This document shows, piece by piece, positions 7,210-13,167 of a stretch of DNA of 13,167 nt; position 1 is the first letter of the stretch, and each line of letters starts with the position of its first letter. Position numbers and translations under genes: made by a program. Where the stretch lies: positions 1 through 13,167 of the forward strand of contig CAMTDY010000067.1 in the NCBI GenBank assembly GCA_947070915.1, written 5' to 3'. The notes beneath the pieces were generated by a model. It was not told the origin of the DNA. It was given only the letters and a program-made list of their open reading frames with translations, and did not search any database. The stretch comes from an uncultured Roseburia sp. (GTDB taxonomy: Bacteria; Bacillota; Clostridia; Lachnospirales; Lachnospiraceae).

Positions 7210-8265
7210 GTGAAACAATTTTTTGGTATGAGCCAGAGCGGAGATTTAAAGGAGGCAGTCCGCGGAGTGAGCAATCCTCAGCTAATTATGCTGTTTTCCA
7301 ACGGTGATCAGTTTGAGGATCATGTGAAAAGGTTAGAAGCGCTTTTTCCCAATGTTCCCAGCATTGGCTGCATCGGTATGAGCTACGATAGCAGAGTAGT
7401 AGAGAAAGGCGTGGGTATCCTCGCATTTTCGGATGGTGTCAGCGTAGCGGTGAATGTACTGGAACAGGCTTCTACCATGCCGGTGAAATATATTGAGCGG
7501 CTGGAAAAGGATGTGGCGGAAGTAAATGCTTCACAAAAAGACACCATTTGCATCGACTTCTGTTCTGGAAATGACGCCTGTGTGCTGACAACAATCCACA
7601 GTGTACTGAAACGGAAGAATATTTCACTGGTAGGAGGGACCGGAGATGCCGGAAAAGTCTCTGCCAATGGCAGGATCTATGAGGATGCGGTGGCCTATGC
7701 CCTGGTCAGAAATAAAAATGGCAGGGTCAAAGCTTACAAGGAAAATATTTATCGTCCGATGGGAAACTATCGTTTTATCGCGTCTAAAACCAAAAAATCG
7801 GATTACATACTGGGCGAGCTAAATGGCAAACCTGCCAAACAGGTATATCAGCAGATTCTTCATGTGACGGAAGAAGAAATATTGACCCAGACCTTTAAAA
7901 ATCCCTTTGGAAAGATCAATGGAAATGATACCTGTATTATTTCCATTAAAGATATATATAAAAATGGCCTGACATGCTACCGGCAGGTAAATGATTCTGA
8001 TGTGCTTATCCTGCTGGAACTGGGAGACTACAGGGAGATCGTAAAGAATACCATCCGTAATATTTACCAGGATTTTCCGAAGATTTCTGCCGTATTTTCT
8101 GTAAACTGCCTGTTCCGGTATTTGTTGTTTACGGAAAACCACTATATGCAGGAATATCTGAAAGAAATGGGGGCTTTAGGTAATCATGCAGGTTTTGTGG
8201 GATATGGGGAGCATTATAACAACCAGTTCGTGAACCAGTCTATGACCTGCGTGGTATTTGAGTAA
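7210..8265 (+). CDS. FIST-domain sensor protein
   Basis: Soluble 351-residue protein with no signal peptide or membrane segment. The order and motifs fit the FIST family (F-box and intracellular signal transduction), a predicted small-ligand sensor module found in bacterial signalling proteins. The FIST_N part spans about 22-195, with SIGCIGMSYD (51-60) and VGGTGDAGKVSANGRIYED (141-159). The FIST_C part spans about 205-345, with GKPAKQVYQQIL (206-217), VFSVNCLFR (295-303) and GFVGYGEHYNNQFVNQSMTC (328-347). No output domain is fused to it. It starts with GTG at 7210, placed by AGAGGAGG (7194-7201) eight bases upstream. The next gene, a soluble chemoreceptor rod, begins 15 bp after its stop and its ribosome site overlaps the FIST stop codon, so the two are probably translationally coupled and act together. 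The ligand is unknown. Confidence 0.88.
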   Translation: MKQFFGMSQSGDLKEAVRGVSNPQLIMLFSNGDQFEDHVKRLEALFPNVPSIGCIGMSYDSRVVEKGVGILAFSDGVSVAVNVLEQASTMPVKYIERLEKDVAEVNASQKDTICIDFCSGNDACVLTTIHSVLKRKNISLVGGTGDAGKVSANGRIYEDAVAYALVRNKNGRVKAYKENIYRPMGNYRFIASKTKKSDYILGELNGKPAKQVYQQILHVTEEEILTQTFKNPFGKINGNDTCIISIKDIYKNGLTCYRQVNDSDVLILLELGDYREIVKNTIRNIYQDFPKISAVFSVNCLFRYLLFTENHYMQEYLKEMGALGNHAGFVGYGEHYNNQFVNQSMTCVVFE

Positions 8266-8280
8266 AGGAGGAAGAAGGAA

Positions 8281-9195
8281 ATGCGATTTAAGAAGAAAGA
8301 CCATAATCTGGATGCCCATCCCATTTTGCACGTGATGGGAAGTCTAAAAGACTATCAAAAGGATCTTGTGCAAAAGGAAGTGGATTCTCTGAATCAGCTG
8401 GGCATGGTGAACCATTCCTTCCTTGGAGTTCTTGACCAGGCAGAAAATTTCCAGCAGACGTTACAGGACTTTGAGGGTACATTTTCTAATATAAACCAGA
8501 TATCCGGACAGTTTGAGACGATAAAGGATGAGATTGCCCAGTCGGTAAACCAGGCGCAGGATGAGGTGGAGGAGCTCAAATCCAGTTCCCAACAGGTAGA
8601 AGCCCATTTTGAAGAGATGAAAGGTACCTTTGATGATTTCAAGGCAGCAGTGCAGCAAATAAAAAAATGTACGGACAAAATTACTTCGATTGCGGAACAG
8701 ACAAATATCCTTGCATTGAATGCTTCGATTGAAGCGGCGAAAGCGGGGGAGCACGGGAAAGGGTTTGAAGTGGTCGCCGAGGAAGTTAAGAGCCTGGCGG
8801 ATGAAGTGAAAAATATGGTGGCGGCGGTAGAGGCAAGTATTGATGACGTAGAGGAAGATACGGATAAGCTCCATTCTGATATCGACACCTCCCAGCAGGC
8901 GCTGGAACAGAGCCTGAAAAAGGTGGATCAGACCTATGAGATGTTTGATCAGATCACAGAGGCCGCCGAGGGCGCCACTGCTGTTCAGTCAGAGATCTCC
9001 AACGTCATCGATGACTCAAAGAGAGCGCTGCAGAATGTCAATACTTTCTTTGATAAGACGAAAGACCAGTACCAGGAAGTCATGAAACATATTAACCATG
9101 CCAGCAAACTGGGAACGACGAAGAGTGCGATGTTTGAGGACGTGGACAACATGCTGTCCCAGATCGCTCCTATGATAGAAGAATATGAGGCATAA
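8281..9195 (+). CDS. Soluble methyl-accepting chemotaxis-type signalling protein
   Basis: A 304-residue, almost wholly helical, hydrophilic protein without transmembrane, HAMP or recognisable sensor domain. The chemoreceptor hairpin tip is well preserved: IAEQTNILALNASIEAAKAG (137-156), then GKGFEVVAEEVKSLAD (159-174), the region that contacts CheA/CheW in known receptors. Coiled-coil flanks about 50-136 and 175-300 make the antiparallel rod. The first 45 residues (MRFKKKDHNLDAHPILHVMG and following) are the only part not obviously rod, and may dock a partner. It resembles the minimal soluble receptors of Gram-positive bacteria such as YfmS in general design. The ribosome site AAAGGAGG (8264-8271) overlaps the FIST stop, which fixes the start and suggests co-translation. 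Inference: FIST supplies the sensing and this protein supplies the kinase coupling. No C-terminal CheR tether is seen. Confidence 0.9.
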   Translation: MRFKKKDHNLDAHPILHVMGSLKDYQKDLVQKEVDSLNQLGMVNHSFLGVLDQAENFQQTLQDFEGTFSNINQISGQFETIKDEIAQSVNQAQDEVEELKSSSQQVEAHFEEMKGTFDDFKAAVQQIKKCTDKITSIAEQTNILALNASIEAAKAGEHGKGFEVVAEEVKSLADEVKNMVAAVEASIDDVEEDTDKLHSDIDTSQQALEQSLKKVDQTYEMFDQITEAAEGATAVQSEISNVIDDSKRALQNVNTFFDKTKDQYQEVMKHINHASKLGTTKSAMFEDVDNMLSQIAPMIEEYEA

Positions 9196-9197
9196 AC

Positions 9198-9235
9198 AAA
9201 GACCGGCTGTCACGAATGGATCAGCCGGTCTTTTT
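9198..9235 (+). terminator. Strong rho-independent terminator after the FIST/MCP operon
   Basis: AAAGACCGGCTG (9198-9209) pairs with CAGCCGGTC plus TTT (9222-9233) across a 12-nt loop, followed by a T tract to 9235. The stem is 12 bp and GC-rich. It starts two bases after the soluble MCP stop codon and separates this operon from the Hpt operon. Confidence 0.92.
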
Positions 9236-9285
9236 CGGTTTAACAAAAATTAATGTTTCTTTAATATTTCATCAAAAAAGTTTTG

Positions 9286-9314
9286 TTGTGCCATATAGGA
9301 TTGTATGGTATAAT
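9286..9314 (+). promoter_or_regulatory. Promoter for the Hpt/HD-GYP operon
   Basis: -35-like TTGTGC (9286-9291), 17 bp, and a consensus -10 TATAAT (9309-9314) with an upstream TGG giving an extended -10. The start point would be near 9321, about 30 nt before the hpt ATG. AAAGGAGG at 9333-9340 serves as the ribosome site. Its presence argues that this pair is transcribed independently of the FIST operon. Confidence 0.65.
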
Positions 9315-9349
9315 GCAGGTGTGTTTTAAGTTAAAGGAGGAAAAAATAG

Positions 9350-9700
9350 ATGAACATGCTGGATGAATTGAAGGGATTGGGCGTTGATGTTGATGAAGGG
9401 ATAGCGCGTCTTACGGGAAATCCTGCGTTTTATGAAAAGATGATTTTCCGTTTTCCTGAAATGCTTGCCAAGTCATCTGTGGATCCGGATTTTGATTGTA
9501 ATGATTACGGGGAAGTGATCGAACAGGCACATGCCATCAAGGGCGCTGCGGGAAATCTGTCTTTGACGCCGCTTTTTAAAGCGTATGATGAAATTGTGGC
9601 ACTCTTAAGAGAAGATCAGCCGCAGCAGGCAAAAGAAATTTTGCAGCAGATCCTTCCCGTTCAGGAGAAGATCGTGGCATGCATCGAGAAATATGCCTGA
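9350..9700 (+). CDS. Free-standing histidine phosphotransfer (Hpt) protein
   Basis: A 116-residue cytoplasmic helical protein. The motif AHAIKGAAGNLSL carries the phospho-accepting His61 in the HxxKGxxxxL pattern of Hpt domains, in which His relays phosphate between receiver domains or from a hybrid kinase. It has no kinase, receiver or CheA P2-P5 parts and no membrane segment. The N-terminal LDELKGLGVDVDEGIARLTG and FYEKMIFRFPEML are typical of the helices before the Hpt His. It starts at ATG 9350 with AAAGGAGG nine bases upstream. It lies 35 bp before a receiver/HD-GYP gene in the same operon, making that receiver its likely partner. The kinase or phosphorylated receiver that supplies it is not in this window. 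Confidence 0.88.
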   Translation: MNMLDELKGLGVDVDEGIARLTGNPAFYEKMIFRFPEMLAKSSVDPDFDCNDYGEVIEQAHAIKGAAGNLSLTPLFKAYDEIVALLREDQPQQAKEILQQILPVQEKIVACIEKYA

Positions 9701-9735
9701 TCCCATCCAGGTAAATGTTTTTGGGGAGGTCAGAG

Positions 9736-10785
9736 ATGAATAAGAAAAAAAGTATATTGATTGTTGATGATGTTGAGATCAACCGACTGATCCTGGCAGA
9801 GATTTTTCAGGACGATTACACGATCGTTGAGGCCGACGGCGGGGAAAGAGCGATTGAGATCCTGGACGATAGTGAACATTTTCAGATTTCAGCGGTTCTT
9901 TTAGATCTGCTTATGCCTGGCATAAACGGGCTTGAAGTGCTTAAGAAAATGAATGAAAACGGGAAGATCCAGAGTGTCCCCGTATTTCTCATAACTGCGG
10001 CGGACAGCCAGGAAATGCTGTTGGAGGGATATCATCTTGGCGCTATCGACGTGATCAGAAAGCCATTTATGACACATTTCCTTAAGTGCAGGATAGGCAA
10101 TGTAATTGAACTGTATGCGCACCGGAATGAACTTGAAAGTGTTGTGGAAGAGCAGGTGCGTAGATTGAATCATGTCAACCAGAACATGATCGAGACCCTG
10201 GCCACGGTTATCGAGTTCCGTGATTGTGAGTCCGGTGAGCACGTCAAGAGGATCAGTGAGCTTACGAGAATATTGATGAAGGAAGTAAGCGATACTTATC
10301 CGGAGTATCATCTTTCCCAGAAAGAGATTGATAAGATCGCGACTTCCGCGGTTCTCCATGATGTTGGAAAGATCTCTATTCCGGACTCGATACTGAATAA
10401 GCCGGGCAGGCTCACGAAGGAAGAGTTTGAGATCATGAAGGAGCACACCGTAAAGGGATGCGAGATTCTTCAGAATATTCCGAACATTATGGACGAGGGA
10501 GTGTATAATTATAGTTATGATATATGCAGACATCATCATGAGCGTTGGGACGGGAAAGGGTATCCCGATGGATTGAGCGGAGATGATATTTCTGTATGGG
10601 CCCAGGTGGTATCGGTGGCAGACGTTTACGATGCCCTTACTGCTAAGAGAGTATACAAGGATGCTTTTAGCCACGAAAAGGCCGTGCAGATGATCTATGA
10701 CGGAGAGTGTGGTACCTTTAACCCGAAGATCCTGAATGTCTTTGAAAAGGTTAAAGATAAACTGAAAAGAAATGAAAATAACTGA
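9736..10785 (+). CDS. Response regulator with HD-GYP domain (predicted c-di-GMP phosphodiesterase)
   Basis: A 349-residue RpfG-like cytoplasmic regulator. The receiver spans about 5-125: acidic pair D11 D12, phospho-acceptor Asp57 in LLDLLMPG, Thr87 and Lys109. A helical linker runs about 128-150. The HD-GYP domain spans about 150-345: RDCESGEHVKRI (162-173), the HD pair in LHDVGKISIPD (His208 Asp209), EHT with His237, HHHERWDGKGYPDGL with GYP at 275-277, and VADVYDAL (294-301). All expected metal-binding and signature residues look intact, so hydrolysis of cyclic di-GMP is predicted. The start is ATG 9736 because GGGGAGG (9723-9729) lies six bases upstream. An in-frame ATG at 9715 would add MFLGRSE before the usual receiver start and has no ribosome site. 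The Hpt gene is directly upstream. Confidence 0.93.
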   Translation: MNKKKSILIVDDVEINRLILAEIFQDDYTIVEADGGERAIEILDDSEHFQISAVLLDLLMPGINGLEVLKKMNENGKIQSVPVFLITAADSQEMLLEGYHLGAIDVIRKPFMTHFLKCRIGNVIELYAHRNELESVVEEQVRRLNHVNQNMIETLATVIEFRDCESGEHVKRISELTRILMKEVSDTYPEYHLSQKEIDKIATSAVLHDVGKISIPDSILNKPGRLTKEEFEIMKEHTVKGCEILQNIPNIMDEGVYNYSYDICRHHHERWDGKGYPDGLSGDDISVWAQVVSVADVYDALTAKRVYKDAFSHEKAVQMIYDGECGTFNPKILNVFEKVKDKLKRNENN

Positions 10786-10836
10786 GAATCGGTGTAAAGC
10801 CTGATGGCTTCATTAAAAGGGCCAGAGGATGTATAT

Positions 10837-10877
10837 ACAAATCCCCATGTCATGTAAGATGTGACATGGGGATTTGT
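10837..10877. terminator. Bidirectional terminator between convergent genes
   Basis: ACAAATCCCCATGTCA (10837-10852) and its perfect 16-bp complement (10862-10877) flank a 9-nt loop. Each strand ends in a TTTGT-type tract. It lies between the plus-strand HD-GYP gene and the minus-strand L,D-transpeptidase gene, so it can end both transcripts. Confidence 0.88.
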
Positions 10878-10909
10878 TATGGATATAGTTTAATGACGGG
10901 AAAGGGGGG

Positions 10910-12997
10910 TCAGTAACCGACCTTCTTTCCTTTCTTTGTCATATATCCAGAGATTCTTTTTGCTTTATAGTCCGCTTTTTTGCGGGAGTCCGGTACGCCC
11001 GGATCCGTGGGATCATAATTGATTCCGCCGGTGGTCTTTATAACCGGCGCTTTGCCAAGAGGTCCTGGCTTTGAAGTGCTGCCTTTCACGATCTTTACAG
11101 TGGTTCCGGCAGGCGCATAGTCGTAGATCCATTTGGCATCTGCCACAGTCATACGGATGCAGCCCGCAGAGGCTGGAGATCCGAGCCGGTTATAGGTGGA
11201 GGACGGCAGAGCATAATGGGACTGGGTGCCCACAGCGATAGCATGGAAATATACGTTACCCACGATGTGGGAAGCCCATCTTGCATAGAGGGTCTGGCCA
11301 TCGGGCTCCAGCATTGGTTTCAAAGTATATTTTACTGACTGTCCGTTGGTGCAGATGGAGTAGGTTCCTAACGGTGTGTAAGAAGAATCTTCATTCAGTC
11401 CGCCGGTTCCGGCATTAGTCCATGTGTCACGTCCCACAGAGACAGAACAGGTTTTAATTGGAATATCGTATTTTTTGGTCTCTTCATTATATAAGTAAAT
11501 GGTTACCGCGCTGGCAGCCCGGTTTACTTCGATGTACAGCCGGTTTGAATTGGTAGAACTGCTCTTTTTCAGCCCCAGGATGTCCGTCAGATCGATCTGT
11601 TTTTTGTTGTTTACATAATAGAATTTATAGGTCTTTCCGGCATATTTTTCATAGAACCAGCCGTTTTTACCCATATCTTTTTTCCTGAGACGGTAAGTTT
11701 CTTCGTTCAGCAGAATTTTTTTCCCCCAACTGGTGAAACCATAGACCTGAAGTTTGTACTTACCCTTTTCTTCATTTGGAACTTTCAGGGTTATTTTTTT
11801 CTTGCCGGAAGTTCCGGTAACTGTATAAGAAGCCTGCTTCTTCAGTTTCTTTCCATTCACCTGGTATAAGACGAAACGGACCTTTTTTATGTTGCCAGGT
11901 ATGTATGGGTTGGTCAGTTTATAAAGACAGGAAGCATTTTTCTTTCTGGCCACGGAAAGGGTTCCGGACTGGATCCGTTCATCTGCCAGCGCTGTCATTT
12001 CCAGTGTCTGGGTGTTATTGTTTTGATCCGTCAAGACTGCTTTTATGGTATAAAGATCCAGAAGGTAATTCAGCTTTTTTAGGGAAATTTCAGAGTAATA
12101 TCTGCTTCCGTCAGCCTTCTTGCTGGTTCCTGTGACCGTGGCCACTTTTTTTCCCTTGCTGTTATAAACCTGGAAACGGACTTTTTTTATCCCATATGCA
12201 TTCTTTAATCCATCCAGATTGACAGCGAAGGATTTTTTCTTTTCCAGGGCTTTTGATTTCTGAACCAGAAACGTTTTCTGAGTAGGAGCGATTTGATAGG
12301 AACTTGTCGCCAGGGTAATGGGAGTTCCGGAGTTTCCATTATCCAGAACAAGTTTCGCATTCCATTTTCCATAAGCGGTACCCGCCTGGGCAATGTTGGC
12401 GCTGAATGTCATATTACCTTCAACGAAAGGTGTCTTAAGGGCAATGGTCTTTGCGTTGCTCTCATCGGAACCCTCCGGCCAGGCGGCAACATACACCTGC
12501 TTGTCCTCTCCGGGGATCACCACATCGCCGGCTGGAACAGAGGAAGTAACCGTGATGGTACGGGTTGTGTCCGCATTGCCGCCCTCTGCTTTCATGGACA
12601 GATTTCCGGTGTGAAGGGAAAAGTCACAGGTTCCGGCAGGGACCACAGAATCTCCCACCAGTATATTGACGTTGTATTCATCGAATATACCATTCAGGGT
12701 TTTTAATGAAAAGTTGCCTGTATAAGTGCCGTTTGGGCAGTTTTCAGCGGTAAGTGCTATGTTTTCCTGATAAGCAGCCGCTGTATTATTCCTGCGGGAT
12801 ACCTGGAGCGTCATGGAACTGTCTGTTCCGGGATCCAGTCCCTGTACCGTATAGGTGCAGACTCCGGCAGAACGGTTCACGGATATGCCCGCCGTCTGTC
12901 CGGCTGCCTGTGCCGGGTGTGAAATGAGACCCAGCATAAGAAGCAGTGCTGCAGATAACGTAAAAAGGTGTCTGATAATATGTAGTTTCTCTTTCAT
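10910..12997 (-). CDS. Secreted L,D-transpeptidase (YkuD) with four N-terminal beta-repeat units
   Basis: Predicted cell-wall enzyme forming 3-3 peptidoglycan cross-links or attaching proteins to the wall. Residues 1-31 are a signal peptide ending HPAQAA. About 36-438 is four divergent repeats of roughly 100 residues, likely beta-sandwich modules (reminiscent of GBS_Bsp-like repeats, unproven). Units 3 and 4 share KKVRFQVYNSKGKK (271-284) and KKVRFVLYQVNGKK (371-384). The YkuD domain spans about 485-637: LYIEVNRAASAVTIYLYNEE (487-506), His585 in YFHAIAVG, and the catalytic motif SPASAGCIRM with Cys613. The usual SHGC is SAGC here. The tail (638-695) is basic, with YDPTDPG. The start is fixed by AAGGAGG six bases upstream (complement of 13004-13010). 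A wall or extracellular location is inferred; no sortase motif is seen. Confidence 0.92.
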   Translation of the reverse strand: MKEKLHIIRHLFTLSAALLLMLGLISHPAQAAGQTAGISVNRSAGVCTYTVQGLDPGTDSSMTLQVSRRNNTAAAYQENIALTAENCPNGTYTGNFSLKTLNGIFDEYNVNILVGDSVVPAGTCDFSLHTGNLSMKAEGGNADTTRTITVTSSVPAGDVVIPGEDKQVYVAAWPEGSDESNAKTIALKTPFVEGNMTFSANIAQAGTAYGKWNAKLVLDNGNSGTPITLATSSYQIAPTQKTFLVQKSKALEKKKSFAVNLDGLKNAYGIKKVRFQVYNSKGKKVATVTGTSKKADGSRYYSEISLKKLNYLLDLYTIKAVLTDQNNNTQTLEMTALADERIQSGTLSVARKKNASCLYKLTNPYIPGNIKKVRFVLYQVNGKKLKKQASYTVTGTSGKKKITLKVPNEEKGKYKLQVYGFTSWGKKILLNEETYRLRKKDMGKNGWFYEKYAGKTYKFYYVNNKKQIDLTDILGLKKSSSTNSNRLYIEVNRAASAVTIYLYNEETKKYDIPIKTCSVSVGRDTWTNAGTGGLNEDSSYTPLGTYSICTNGQSVKYTLKPMLEPDGQTLYARWASHIVGNVYFHAIAVGTQSHYALPSSTYNRLGSPASAGCIRMTVADAKWIYDYAPAGTTVKIVKGSTSKPGPLGKAPVIKTTGGINYDPTDPGVPDSRKKADYKAKRISGYMTKKGKKVGY

Positions 12998-13025
12998 GTC
13001 GTACCTCCTTATTATTATTGAGTAG

Positions 13026-13072
13026 CAGGGTGGCGTGAATTTGAACTCTGGTCCACTCTGAGCTACCCCCCC
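13026..13072 (-). other. tRNA-like remnant in the L,D-transpeptidase leader
   Basis: Read on the minus strand, seven Gs (13072-13066) are followed by TAGCTCAG, then a GG-containing loop and GAGT, as in a tRNA acceptor strand, U8-A9 and D-arm. Next comes TTCAAAT, the T-loop consensus, then TCACG and CCACCCT. The last 7-mer can pair with the seven Gs at six of seven positions (one G-T, one G-A mismatch), and CTA stands where CCA would be. The anticodon arm, variable loop and a good T-stem are absent, so it cannot be a working tRNA. It is about 47 nt long and lies between the promoter and the ribosome site. A decayed tRNA or a chance resemblance are both possible. Confidence 0.3.
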
Positions 13073-13074
13073 TA

Positions 13075-13102
13075 TTTTTACATGTTTTCGTCATTTTGTC
13101 AA
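13075..13102 (-). promoter_or_regulatory. Promoter for the L,D-transpeptidase gene
   Basis: On the minus strand a perfect -35 TTGACA (complement of 13097-13102) is followed after 16 bp by TAAAAA (complement of 13075-13080), a 4-of-6 match to the -10, preceded by TG. The start would fall at or near the G-run at 13072-13066, so the mRNA would begin with the tRNA-like segment. The remaining bases to 13167 show no gene. Confidence 0.5.
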
Positions 13103-13167
13103 TATATCCGGGACTTGAGTTTCCGCAAAAATTCCCATAACCACGCCCTTTTTCCCAGAACTTATCC

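Noticed and set aside
9715..9735. Earlier ATG for the HD-GYP regulator
   Set aside because: It would place the good GGGGAGG site inside the coding region and adds seven residues not usual before a receiver domain.
9901..10674. 257-codon minus-strand reading frame inside the HD-GYP gene
   Set aside because: No family resemblance, and the plus-strand frame has a complete, recognisable domain set.
12293..12706. 137-codon plus-strand reading frame inside the L,D-transpeptidase
   Set aside because: No ribosome site or recognisable domain; it lies opposite the beta-repeat coding region.
1..13167. CRISPR arrays, rRNA, complete tRNA genes, insertion sequences
   Set aside because: No regularly spaced repeats, rRNA motifs, full cloverleaf, transposase-like coding or terminal inverted repeats with duplications were seen.

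Overview
The window looks like chromosome of a motile, anaerobic, plant-fibre-degrading member of the Clostridia, most likely Lachnospiraceae. This is inferred from several things: AGGAGG-type ribosome sites before nearly every gene, moderate GC, an Fe-S type PurF, a long PurB, a secreted GH10 xylanase with a ricin-type domain, chemoreceptors, and a YkuD L,D-transpeptidase with a C-terminal YDPTDPG tail. No database search was possible, so the species is not assigned. There are no rRNA genes, complete tRNA genes, CRISPR arrays, transposases or phage genes.

Layout. (1) 1-2901, plus strand: purine synthesis, with the end of purF (its N-terminus lies off the left edge) and complete purB, separated by a structured 121-bp spacer. 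(2) 2918-4767, plus: a single-gene unit with its own promoter, a secreted two-domain endo-xylanase and a terminator. (3) 4819-7085, plus: a membrane dCache chemoreceptor with an extended -10 promoter and a long palindromic terminator. (4) 7145-9235, plus: a two-gene operon of a soluble FIST sensor protein and a soluble, transmembrane-free chemoreceptor signalling protein, with overlapping sigma-A-like and sigma-D-like promoter elements and a strong terminator. (5) 9286-10877, plus: a two-gene operon of a free-standing Hpt phosphotransfer protein and a receiver/HD-GYP response regulator (a predicted c-di-GMP phosphodiesterase), ending in a 16-bp-stem bidirectional terminator. (6) 10910-13102, minus: a secreted L,D-transpeptidase with four divergent beta-repeat units, preceded by a promoter and a leader that contains a 47-nt tRNA-like remnant.

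How the parts may work together. Regions 3-5 form a 6-kb block of signal transduction: one extracellular sensor (dCache receptor), one cytoplasmic sensor (FIST) paired with a soluble receptor rod, one phosphotransfer protein and one c-di-GMP-degrading output. No histidine kinase is encoded here, so any relay must borrow a kinase such as CheA from elsewhere. The most notable hypothesis is that FIST and the soluble receptor form a split receptor, and that the adjacent Hpt/HD-GYP pair links sensing to c-di-GMP level. The xylanase lies beside this block, but the sequence does not show a functional link.
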